A DNA stretch of 64,000 bases from Gammaproteobacteria bacterium (GTDB taxonomy: Bacteria; Pseudomonadota; Gammaproteobacteria; Burkholderiales; Burkholderiaceae_C), in the NCBI GenBank assembly GCA_025359085.1, contig JANYHL010000043.1:17020-81019 (forward strand). The letters are read 5' to 3'. The translations under genes were made by a program, and so were the position numbers. The notes beneath the pieces were generated by a model that made no database searches, had not been told where the DNA came from, and worked only from the letters and a program-made list of their open reading frames with translations. Below, in pieces: positions 35,714-44,027 of this stretch (within the stretch, counting starts at the first letter, position 1; the number at the start of each line of letters is the position of its first letter).

Positions 35714-36943
35714 ATGACCAAAAACCTGATGCCAAATTTCACCGTTGCAGCCAAAGTCATTGGGGTCAGCCTGGCGCTGCTGGGCAGCAGCCTGGTCAGC
35801 GCACCCGCCGGCGCCCAGAATTTCCCGATCACGGCGGGTCAGAAAGCCACCGCCACGCAGGTGGCGCAGGCGGGCGTGCCGGTGAGTGAATTGGCGGCCA
35901 ATGCACCCGAGCGCTATACCGTCAAACGCGGCGACACCCTGTGGGCCATCTCTGGCATGTTCCTGAAAAGCGCTTGGCGCTGGCCCGAGTTGTGGGGCAT
36001 GAACCTGGCTGACATCCGCAACCCGCACCTGATCTACCCCGGGCAAACGCTGTACCTGGAACGGCTCAACGGGCGCGCCACCCTGCGCAGCCGGCCCGCG
36101 GGGTCCGAGAACGCGCCGCTGGATACCGTGCGCGTGTCGCCCCGCACCCGGATTGAACTGTTGGCCAGCGACGCCCTGCCGACACTCAAAAGCCACTTGA
36201 TCGAGCCGTTTCTGGCCGAGCCGGTGATCGTGGACGAGAACGGACTCAGCTTGGCGCCGCGCATTGTGGCGGCGCAGGATGGCCGCGTCTTGCTGACCCG
36301 GGGTGACCGGGCCTACGCGCGCGGTCAGGGTGCGGCCGTGCTGCTCGATGCGCCCGGGCAAAAGCAGAAAGCCTACCGCGTGTTTCGCAACGCCACACCG
36401 CTGAAAGACCCGGTGACGGCTGAAATCTTGGGCTACGAGGCGCAGTACGTGGGCAAGGCGCTGTTGGTGCGTGGTGAATCGACCCAGGCCTCGGTTGATA
36501 AGGACGGCAAACCCCGCACCGACATCATCCCGGCGACGATTGACATTGTGGCGGCCAAAGAGGAAATGCGCGTGGGCGACCGGCTGCTGCCCGAGCCGCC
36601 GCCGCAGTTGCTGAGCTATGCGCCGCGCGCACCGCAAAACCCGGTGAACGCCCGCATTGTCTCGGTTTATGGCAGCGCCGTGGTCAATGCGGCGCAAAAC
36701 CAGGTGGTGGTGATCAATCTGGGCACGCGCGATGGCATCGAAAGCGGCCACGTCCTGGCCATCCTGAAAGACGGAGCGCGCCTGATCGACAAAACCGATG
36801 CGGCGCGCCCCGAACTGAAGTTGCCGGACGAGCGCAATGGTCTGCTGATGGTGTTTCTCACCTTTGAAAAGCTCTCTTATGCGCTGGTGCTCGACATCAC
36901 CGATGGCGTCAAAGTCGGCGACCGCTTGGTCAACCCGCGCTAA
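35714..36943 (+). CDS. LysM domain protein, exported
   Basis: This 409-residue protein starts with a signal peptide (hydrophobic VAAKVIGVSLALLGSSLVSA, cut after AGAQ). One LysM peptidoglycan-binding domain is at about 70-118: YTVKRGDTLWAISGMFL ... NPHLIYPGQTLYL. A long C-terminal region of unknown fold contains two conserved-looking halves. ATG 35714 is chosen because it leads directly into the signal peptide; an in-frame ATG at 35639 is the alternative. It is divergent from def and upstream of dprA, a gene order seen in many betaproteobacteria. Confidence 0.88.
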   Translation: MTKNLMPNFTVAAKVIGVSLALLGSSLVSAPAGAQNFPITAGQKATATQVAQAGVPVSELAANAPERYTVKRGDTLWAISGMFLKSAWRWPELWGMNLADIRNPHLIYPGQTLYLERLNGRATLRSRPAGSENAPLDTVRVSPRTRIELLASDALPTLKSHLIEPFLAEPVIVDENGLSLAPRIVAAQDGRVLLTRGDRAYARGQGAAVLLDAPGQKQKAYRVFRNATPLKDPVTAEILGYEAQYVGKALLVRGESTQASVDKDGKPRTDIIPATIDIVAAKEEMRVGDRLLPEPPPQLLSYAPRAPQNPVNARIVSVYGSAVVNAAQNQVVVINLGTRDGIESGHVLAILKDGARLIDKTDAARPELKLPDERNGLLMVFLTFEKLSYALVLDITDGVKVGDRLVNPR

Positions 36944-36986
36944 AGCGGCGTGACACGCGCTTGACGCCCGCACACCCCAGGTTCCG

Positions 36987-38216
36987 GTGGAACGCGACGA
37001 ACTGGCCGCCTGGCTGCGCCTGACGCTCAGCAGCGGCATCGGCAATGATAGCGCCCGCAAACTGCTGGCCGCGTTTGGCCTGCCCGCGGCGGTGTTTGAG
37101 CAGTCGCCCACGGCGCTGCGGCAGGTGGTGAGCGAAAGACAGGCCACGGCCCTGCGCAACGAGCCGCCGGAGTTGGCGGCGCTGCTGGCGCAGACCTGGG
37201 CCTGGCTGCAGGACACCGGTGTCGGCAGCGCCCGGCGCCAGATCGTGGTGCTGGGCGATGCCAACTACCCGGCGTCGCTGCTCAACATCGAAGACCCGCC
37301 GCTGATGCTGTACCTGCTGGGAGGCGGTGAATTTATATCAAATCAGGCTGTAGCCCCCATACACCATGGGCAGACAGCTATCAATTTAATTGACAACCCG
37401 CTTTCCTTGTGTCTGGTCAACAGCCTTGCCGTGGTTGGCAGTCGCAACCCGACGCCGCAAGGCGCCGCCAACGCGCGCCAGTTTTCCAAGGCGCTCGGGC
37501 TGGCCGGCTTGACCATCGTCAGCGGACTGGCGCTGGGCGTGGACGGCGCGGCGCACGAAGGCGCGCTAGACAGTCTGACGCCGGGTTCTGATCGGCTCGC
37601 CACGGTGGCCGTGGTCGGCACCGGGCTGGACCGGGTCTACCCGAAAAGACACCTGGCGCTGGCGCACCGCATCGCCCAGAACGGCTTGCTGATCAGCGAG
37701 TACCCATTGGGCACGCCGCCGATGCCCGCTAATTTTCCCAGACGCAACCGGCTGATTGCTGGGCTGGCGCAGGCCACCCTGGTGGTCGAAGCCGCCCTGA
37801 AGTCCGGCTCCCTGATCACCGCGCGGCTCAGCGCCGAACAAGGCAAAGACGTTTTTGCCATCCCCGGCTCGATTCATTCCACGCAGGCGCGCGGTTGCCA
37901 TGCGCTCATCAAGCAAGGCGCCAAGCTGGTGGAGTCGGCGCAGGATGTGCTGGAAGAAATGAAAATCAACCTCGGCCTGCCAACAGCTCTCAATTTAATA
38001 GCTGATGACGCTTGTTTCACGGGCACTAGCGGCTGTTTTGGCACGCAAGCGGCGTTGCTCGACGCGATCGGCTTCGACCCGGTCGGGCTGGATGCCTTGC
38101 AATCACGCTGCGGCATCGACACCGCCGCTCTGCAAGCGCAGTTGATGTCGCTGGAGCTCGACGGTCTGCTGGTGCGCTTGCCCGGTGGTCTGTTCCAGCG
38201 CCTGAGCCCGGGATAA
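36987..38216 (+). CDS. dprA: DNA-processing protein DprA (Smf)
   Basis: This 409-residue cytoplasmic protein loads RecA on incoming single-stranded DNA during transformation. The Rossmann-like DprA core has LAVVGSRNPTPQG, IVSGLALGVDGAAHEGAL, FPRRNRLIAGLA and EAALKSGSLITARLS. A C-terminal winged helix contains GLDALQSRCGIDTAALQAQL. It starts with GTG 36987, 43 bp after the LysM gene. Two copies of the dispersed repeat are read in frame: residues about 114-136, before the Rossmann core, and 331-351, in the linker before the winged helix. Confidence 0.95.
   Translation: MERDELAAWLRLTLSSGIGNDSARKLLAAFGLPAAVFEQSPTALRQVVSERQATALRNEPPELAALLAQTWAWLQDTGVGSARRQIVVLGDANYPASLLNIEDPPLMLYLLGGGEFISNQAVAPIHHGQTAINLIDNPLSLCLVNSLAVVGSRNPTPQGAANARQFSKALGLAGLTIVSGLALGVDGAAHEGALDSLTPGSDRLATVAVVGTGLDRVYPKRHLALAHRIAQNGLLISEYPLGTPPMPANFPRRNRLIAGLAQATLVVEAALKSGSLITARLSAEQGKDVFAIPGSIHSTQARGCHALIKQGAKLVESAQDVLEEMKINLGLPTALNLIADDACFTGTSGCFGTQAALLDAIGFDPVGLDALQSRCGIDTAALQAQLMSLELDGLLVRLPGGLFQRLSPG
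37328..37393 (-). repeat. Dispersed repeat copy R7, inside dprA
   Basis: AAATCAGGCTGTAGCCCCCA and GACAGCTATCAATTTAATTG carry the family arms. dprA reads it as FISNQAVAPIHHGQTAINLI, an insertion just before the conserved VVGSRNP motif. Confidence 0.75.
37981..38040 (+). repeat. Dispersed repeat copy R8, inside dprA
   Basis: CTCTCAATTTAATAGCTGAT, GACGCTTGTTTCACGGGCAC and TAGCGGCTGTTTTGG are a more diverged copy. It lies in the opposite orientation to R7 and is read in the linker before the winged helix. Confidence 0.6.
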
Positions 38217-38262
38217 ATCGAGGGTCCGCCCGCGTCGGGACTCGGGTGGGCCGGGTCTGGGA

Positions 38263-40653
38263 TCAGTTAAGCAAGCGCTCCGGATTGGCTTCCAGCTTGC
38301 CCAAGGCATCGCGCGTGGCGCGCACGGTGAGTGTTTCTTCTTCTTGCGGCAACAACAGGCCCGCCTGCAAGTAAGCCGCCAGGCGCCCGGTCTGCATCAG
38401 GTAGCTGTGCCCCGTGGTCGACGCAAACAGGTGCAGGTGTTTGCGTTCACTGCGCCAGGCGAACTGCACCTGAGCCAGCTTGCCGTTATGGTCCAGCGTG
38501 AACCAGGCGCCGACTTGCAACTCCTGTGCCCACGCCAGCATCGCCGCACTGGGCTGGGAGCCGCCATCCGCCACCACGTCAATCGTTGAGGCATCAATGC
38601 CCAGCATCATTTCAATGCTCTGGGCGTCCAGCGGCAAATCGCCCAGGCCGTCATCGGTCACAAAATTCTCAAGGTGAACCAAGTGTTCGGCCATCGCCGC
38701 AATCTGCTCACTGCCAATGAGCTGGGTCTTGGACAGGAACGCGTCAGCCAGGGTGTCGCTGATCGTCTGGATATGACGCTGCTGCTCGGACGGCGCCACA
38801 CCCAACAACGTCATCCCGGCGCGCAACTTTTGCAGCAATAGCGGCAAATCTGCGATCACGCGGGCACGGTCGTTGCGGTTGGGCTTGGCACTGGCGGCCC
38901 AAAGAAGGTCGGCCGCGGTTTTTTTGAATGCCAGGGTGTCGGTGTGCTGCGGGCCTTTGCGCACCGCGACCACCGCCAGCACCTCGGCCCAGACCTTGAA
39001 CAAAAACTCACGAATCTCGTCGCGCACCGGCATATCTTTGAGCATGTTGCGCATCTCGATCGTGTACTGGATGGTCAGCGTTTCCTTCTGCTCCACCTGC
39101 TGCGCCACGCTAACCGCTTTTTGGGTTGACGCGCGTCCGGTCAGGAATTTGGCCAGGAATTTCTGAAACTCGTCATAAACCAGTTGGTACACTCGGCGCC
39201 CGGTTTCAGGGTACTGCTCAATCACCTGCACCACCCGCTTGATCTCGGACTCCAGGGCACTGCCGCCAATGCCACTGGCGTCAAAGCCCATGACGCAAGA
39301 ACCCATGCGGTCAATCAATTGGCGCGCCGGATGATTCAGCGTGCCAAAAAAATCCGGCTCGGCCAGCGCCAGCCGCAGCACCGGCATTTGCAGGCGCGCA
39401 AACCAGACCCGAATGCCGGGCGGTATGCGCTCCTCCTGCAAAATGGCCTGGAACATCAAGGCGACAATTTCAATGATGGCCTTTTCACTTTTGGTTTCGG
39501 CCTTGTTCTTCAGATCGGTGGTACGGCGTCGCAACTCGCCCGCCACCCGGGCCACGGCCGCCGGACTGTCCTCGTCGAGCAGCGTGCCAGCGCTCGAAAA
39601 GACACCCACCGGCGGGGAACGCACCGCCATTGCCGCCACCAGCGCGGGCGAGGGCGACTCATAATGCGTGGCTTCAAAATCCGCGGCGCCCGACCCCAGC
39701 AACAGTCTCTTGAGCTGACCCAACATCCCCTGCGCCCGGCTGCGTGCCCGCGTCAAGGGGGTGTTGGAGGTCATCATGCGGGTCTCTTCCGAGGCGCTGC
39801 CAAAAAACCCACTTGACTGCGACACCGCGTGACCTGCCGAGCCTGATTGCGACCGACGCCCCGACGCCGCACCCCCACTGCCATGCTCATTGCCGCCCCC
39901 CGTGTCAGTGCCCGCCTGCCCCGACGCTCGGTGGGCGCTCTCGTCAGGCGAAGCGCGGACCGGTGCCGGTGCTGGCGAGATCACCGGGCCGCTGCGGGGC
40001 GGCGCCGGCGGAAGGCGCCGGACACGGTCTTTTAATTCGATTGTGGGCAGCACCCCTTGCTTGATCAACAAGGTGTTGGCGTTCGCATAAGCCTGATTGA
40101 TACGCTGCCCCAACAGGGTGCGCGCCACGTCGTTCACCTGGGACCAAACATCGCGCGGCATGCCCACTCCCGCCCATTGTTCGATCAGCAGCAGCAGCAG
40201 CACTTCGGGGCGAAAAATATCGTGCTCCTGCAGGTCTTGCGTGCCCTCCAGCAACTTGATGCGCACGCACAGATCGTTCAACTCGGCGCTGACTTGATCC
40301 ACCACACCCAAGACCAGCCGCGAGGCGATGATTTTGTCCTCAGCCACCTCGGTGCCGACCAGTTCCAGATCCGTGTCGGACGCCCTTTGGGGTGCCGCCG
40401 GTGGCGTCAAGGATGCCTGCCAGGCGGTCAGGGTGCCTTCGACCCAAGCCGCCTGACGGCTCTGGTAAAGCGTCCAGGCATCGCGTCGGCTTTGCAGGTC
40501 GCGCGAAGACGCTGTCTCGTTAATCAAATCGGTCAGCCGCTGTCGCGCCGCCACACCCAACTCCACCATGGCGCGGCCCACCTCGGCCAGAAAACGTTTG
40601 CGCGTCTCTTGAGCGAGCTGGATGCGTTGCGCCATAGCGGCCGGTGTGGACAT
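38263..40653 (-). CDS. DUF1631 family protein
   Basis: This 796-residue, mostly helical protein has the DUF1631 pattern: RKRFLAEVGRAMVELGVAAR near the start, and central LARLQMPVLRLALAEPDFF-type and HPARQLIDRMGSCVMGFD segments. The C-terminus has EELQVGAWFTLDHNGKL-like sequence with RTRDALGKLEANPERLL. A glycine/serine-rich low-complexity linker sits around 225-290. Some homologues are mislabelled thymidine phosphorylase. The tail resembles a PilZ-like barrel, so cyclic-di-GMP signalling is possible, but the function is unknown. It is convergent with dprA. Confidence 0.8.
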   Translation of the reverse strand: MSTPAAMAQRIQLAQETRKRFLAEVGRAMVELGVAARQRLTDLINETASSRDLQSRRDAWTLYQSRQAAWVEGTLTAWQASLTPPAAPQRASDTDLELVGTEVAEDKIIASRLVLGVVDQVSAELNDLCVRIKLLEGTQDLQEHDIFRPEVLLLLLIEQWAGVGMPRDVWSQVNDVARTLLGQRINQAYANANTLLIKQGVLPTIELKDRVRRLPPAPPRSGPVISPAPAPVRASPDESAHRASGQAGTDTGGGNEHGSGGAASGRRSQSGSAGHAVSQSSGFFGSASEETRMMTSNTPLTRARSRAQGMLGQLKRLLLGSGAADFEATHYESPSPALVAAMAVRSPPVGVFSSAGTLLDEDSPAAVARVAGELRRRTTDLKNKAETKSEKAIIEIVALMFQAILQEERIPPGIRVWFARLQMPVLRLALAEPDFFGTLNHPARQLIDRMGSCVMGFDASGIGGSALESEIKRVVQVIEQYPETGRRVYQLVYDEFQKFLAKFLTGRASTQKAVSVAQQVEQKETLTIQYTIEMRNMLKDMPVRDEIREFLFKVWAEVLAVVAVRKGPQHTDTLAFKKTAADLLWAASAKPNRNDRARVIADLPLLLQKLRAGMTLLGVAPSEQQRHIQTISDTLADAFLSKTQLIGSEQIAAMAEHLVHLENFVTDDGLGDLPLDAQSIEMMLGIDASTIDVVADGGSQPSAAMLAWAQELQVGAWFTLDHNGKLAQVQFAWRSERKHLHLFASTTGHSYLMQTGRLAAYLQAGLLLPQEEETLTVRATRDALGKLEANPERLLN

Positions 40654-40736
40654 CGTTTGATTCTAGTCAGAGGCCAACTGCGCTGGCAAGGGACGCTCCG
40701 CCACGGCCCGGATCGCCCGGCAGCGCGACGTCTGGA

Positions 40737-41690
40737 TCAAACGGTGGCGCCGGCATTGGGGTCATTCGGGTCTTCTTCTTTTTTGGCGCCGCCCTTGATC
40801 AGGTCTTCACGCTGGATGCCGAGCCACATGGCAATGGCGGCCGCCACAAAAACTGAAGAATAGATGCCAAACAAAATACCGATGGTCAGTGCCAGCGCAA
40901 AATAGTGCAGCGTGGCGCCCCCGAACAACAACATGGACAACACCATCATCTGGGTCGAACCGTGGGTGATGATGGTCCGACTGATGGTCGAGGTAATGGC
41001 GCTGTCGATAATTTCATGGGTGTTCATCTTGCGGTAACGCCGGAAGTTTTCACGAATCCGGTCAAAAATCACCACCGACTCGTTGACTGAATAACCCAAC
41101 ACCGCCAGCACCGCGGCCAGCACCGGAAGCGAAAACTCCCACTGGAAAAACGCAAAAAATCCCAAAATAATCACAATATCGTGCAAATTGGCGATGATGG
41201 CGGCGACGGCAAACTTCCATTCAAACCGGATGGCCAGGTACAACATGATGCCGACAATCACACTGGCGAGCGCCTTGATGCCGTCAACGGCAAGTTCGTC
41301 GCCGACCTGAGGCCCCACAAACTCGGTACGGCGCATCACCGCCGACGCGTCCGCCGCTTTCAGAGCCGTCATCACCTGCACGCTTTGCTGGGCGGAGCTC
41401 ACGCCTTTTTGCACCGGCAGGCGAATCAGCACATCGCGCGCCGTGCCAAAGTTTTGCACCTGCACGTCGTTCAAGCCGAGCTTGGCCACCGTGCTGCGCA
41501 CCAGATCCAGGTCGGCCGGTTGCGCGTAGGTCACCTCCATCAAGGTGCCGCCGGTGAACTCGACGGACAGGTGCAGACCGCGGCTGAACAGAAAGAACAC
41601 CGCCGCCAGAAAGGTGATGAGCGACACCACATTGAAAATAATGGCATGCCGCATGAACGGAATGTCGCGCTTGATTTTAAAAAATTCCAT
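40737..41690 (-). CDS. secF: Protein translocase subunit SecF
   Basis: This 317-residue inner-membrane protein is part of the SecDF complex, which uses proton motive force to help pull exported proteins through SecYEG. It has six hydrophobic segments and conserved SVEFTGGTLMEV, a periplasmic domain, LGYSVNESVVIFDRIRENFR and SRTIITHGSTQMMVL. It lies 23 bp downstream of secD in the standard yajC-secD-secF order. Confidence 0.96.
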   Translation of the reverse strand: MEFFKIKRDIPFMRHAIIFNVVSLITFLAAVFFLFSRGLHLSVEFTGGTLMEVTYAQPADLDLVRSTVAKLGLNDVQVQNFGTARDVLIRLPVQKGVSSAQQSVQVMTALKAADASAVMRRTEFVGPQVGDELAVDGIKALASVIVGIMLYLAIRFEWKFAVAAIIANLHDIVIILGFFAFFQWEFSLPVLAAVLAVLGYSVNESVVIFDRIRENFRRYRKMNTHEIIDSAITSTISRTIITHGSTQMMVLSMLLFGGATLHYFALALTIGILFGIYSSVFVAAAIAMWLGIQREDLIKGGAKKEEDPNDPNAGATV

Positions 41691-41713
41691 GAATATCTCG
41701 CTGTAGTTCGCGC

Positions 41714-43594
41714 TTATTTCGAGGGAGCCTGAGCCTCGGGCTCAGGGCGCCAAATGGTCCCGATGGACACCGTCTTGAGCTTGTTTTGGCGGCCGTACCA
41801 CAAATTGACCAGGCCTCTGGAAAAGAAGACGCCGGAGAACATGCTGGTCAGAATGCCGAGCACGTGCACCACGGCAAAGCCGCGCACCGGTCCAGAGCCA
41901 AAGGCCAACAAGGCGAGGCCCGCAATCAGGGTGGTCACGTTGGAATCCAGAATGGTGGCCCAGGCCCGGTCGTAGCCGGAGTGAATGGCAGCCTGCGCCG
42001 ACGCCCCGTTGCGCAACTCTTCACGCACGCGCTCATTGATCAGCACGTTGGCGTCAATCGCCATACCCAGCACCAGCGCCATCGCGGCCATGCCCGGCAA
42101 CGTCAGGGTGGCTTGCAGCATCGACAGCACTGCCACCAGCAGCAGCAGGTTGACGGCCAGCGAAATACTGGAAAACAATCCAAACAGCACGTAGTACATG
42201 CACATGAAGATGGCCACCGCAACGAAGCCATAGGTGACGCTGTTAAAACCCTTGGCAATGTTCTCCGCGCCCAGACTCGGGCCAATCGTGGTTTCCTCGA
42301 TGATTTCCATCGGTGCGGCCAAGGAACCGGCGCGCAGCAGCAAGGCCGTGTCGGTGGCTTCCATCGCGGTCATGCGCCCCGAAATCTGCACCCGGCCGCC
42401 GCCAATCTCGGAGCGAATCACCGGCGCCGTCACCACTTCGCCCTTGCCCTTTTCAAACAGCAAGATCGCCATGCGCTTGCCAATGCTCTCGCGGGTGACA
42501 TCGCGGAAAATCCGGGCGCCCTTGGCGTCCAGCGTCAGGTTGACCACGGCTTCCTGCGTCTGGCTGTCAAAACCAGGCTGGGCATCGATCAGGTTTTCGC
42601 CCGTCAAGATCACCTGTTTTTTCACAATGACGGGTTGGCCACTGCGCTCCAGAAAGCGTTCGGACCCAAACGGTACCGCCGCCGTGCCGCCCTCGGCTGC
42701 GCGGGCTTCGCCGCTCTCGTCGACCATGCGCACTTCGAGGGTCGCGGTGCGCCCCAGAATGTCTTTCGCCTTGGCGGTGTCCTGCACGCCCGGCAGTTGC
42801 ACCACGATCCGGTCCAAGCCCTGTTGCTGGATGACAGGCTCGGCCACCCCCAGCTCATTGATGCGGTTGTGCAGCGTGGTGATGTTCTGCTTGAGCGACT
42901 GGTCCTGTACCCGGCGCGCTGCCGCCGGTTTGATGGAGGCCGTCAGTTTGTAATCGCTGCCATCAGGTCCATCCACCGATTGCAGGTCGGTGAACTGATC
43001 GAGCAGGATTTCCTTGGCCGCCGCCAAAGTCTGGGCATCGCGAAACCGCACTTCAATGGTCTGGCCATTGCGATTGATACCGCTGTGGCGCACATTCTTC
43101 TCGCGCAAGCTGGTGCGAATGTCACCGGCCAAGGATTCCGCTTTTTTGGTCAGCGCAGCCGCCATGTCCACCTGCAACATAAAGTGCACGCCGCCGCGCA
43201 AATCCAGCCCCAAATACATGGGAAATGCGCGTAGCGCAGTCAACCAGGTCGGCGAGCGCGACAGCAAATTGAGCGCCACCACATATTTTGCGCTGGCCGG
43301 ATCCGGGATCAGGGCTTTTTGAAGCGCATCCTTGGCGCGGAGCTGGGTCTCGGTGTTGCCAAAGCGCGCTTTGACCGAGCTGCCGTCCAGCGTCACCGCA
43401 TCAGCAACCAGGCCGGCCGTCTGCAGGACTGCCTGGACTTGCACTTTGGTGCTGCTGTCAACCTTGACGCCCACCTTGACCGCCGACACCTGCACGGCCG
43501 GGGCTTCACCAAAAAAATTGGGAAGGGTGTACACCACCCCCACCACCAGCGCGATCACGATGATCACGTACTTCCAGACCGGGTAACGATTCAT
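41714..43594 (-). CDS. secD: Protein translocase subunit SecD
   Basis: This 626-residue inner-membrane protein has one N-terminal helix and the conserved YLGLDLRGGVHFMLQVDM. A large periplasmic domain includes LHNRINELGVAEPVIQQQG and DRIVVQLPGVQD, and five C-terminal helices include MALVLGMAIDANVLINERVR and FAVVHVLGILTSMFSG. Length and motif order are normal for proteobacterial SecD. It pairs with SecF and YajC. Confidence 0.97.
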   Translation of the reverse strand: MNRYPVWKYVIIVIALVVGVVYTLPNFFGEAPAVQVSAVKVGVKVDSSTKVQVQAVLQTAGLVADAVTLDGSSVKARFGNTETQLRAKDALQKALIPDPASAKYVVALNLLSRSPTWLTALRAFPMYLGLDLRGGVHFMLQVDMAAALTKKAESLAGDIRTSLREKNVRHSGINRNGQTIEVRFRDAQTLAAAKEILLDQFTDLQSVDGPDGSDYKLTASIKPAAARRVQDQSLKQNITTLHNRINELGVAEPVIQQQGLDRIVVQLPGVQDTAKAKDILGRTATLEVRMVDESGEARAAEGGTAAVPFGSERFLERSGQPVIVKKQVILTGENLIDAQPGFDSQTQEAVVNLTLDAKGARIFRDVTRESIGKRMAILLFEKGKGEVVTAPVIRSEIGGGRVQISGRMTAMEATDTALLLRAGSLAAPMEIIEETTIGPSLGAENIAKGFNSVTYGFVAVAIFMCMYYVLFGLFSSISLAVNLLLLVAVLSMLQATLTLPGMAAMALVLGMAIDANVLINERVREELRNGASAQAAIHSGYDRAWATILDSNVTTLIAGLALLAFGSGPVRGFAVVHVLGILTSMFSGVFFSRGLVNLWYGRQNKLKTVSIGTIWRPEPEAQAPSK

Positions 43595-43624
43595 GATCGC
43601 GCTTCTTGAGGTTTTAACTGCTGC

Positions 43625-43954
43625 TTACTTGATGCTGCCCTTGGGCAAGACCAGTACCACGGCACTGCGTTGAACTTGAACTTCAACGTTATTCGCCACT
43701 TCCAGCGTCAAATAACCCTCGCCCAATTTGGTGACCTTGCCCAGCAGGCCGCCCACGGTGGCGACTTCATCGCCCTTGGCCAGGGCCTCAATCATGGCGC
43801 GATGCTCCTTTTGTTTTTTCATCTGCGGGCGAATCATGACGAAGTACAAAACCACAAACATCAGCACCAGCGGCAGCATGCTCATGAGCGTCGATTGCAT
43901 ATCGCCGCCAGCGGCGGCAGGAGCGGTTTGGGCGAAGGCAGAGGAAATAAACAC
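43625..43954 (-). CDS. yajC: Sec translocon accessory subunit YajC
   Basis: This 109-residue single-span membrane protein binds SecDF. After a short N-terminus (FISSAFAQ) comes the helix LPLVLMFVVLYFVMIRPQMK and then KEHRAMIEALAKGDEVATVG and LLGKVTKLGEGYLTLEV. GTG 43954 is preferred to TTG 43966 because GGAG lies 7 bp before it and MFISSAFAQ is the family's usual start. Unlike many proteobacteria, no tgt or queA precedes it; a ferredoxin oxidoreductase does. Confidence 0.93.
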   Translation of the reverse strand: MFISSAFAQTAPAAAGGDMQSTLMSMLPLVLMFVVLYFVMIRPQMKKQKEHRAMIEALAKGDEVATVGGLLGKVTKLGEGYLTLEVANNVEVQVQRSAVVLVLPKGSIK

Positions 43955-44027
43955 AGGCAACTCCAAAATAATTAGTCAAAAAACAAGACCCACCGCAGTT
44001 TCACACGCGGGCTGGTGCAAAAAAGGG

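Noticed and set aside
41786..43234. A 482-codon plus-strand open frame opposite secD
   Set aside because: Same cause: antisense shadow of a conserved gene, with a His/Gln/Arg-rich low-complexity product.
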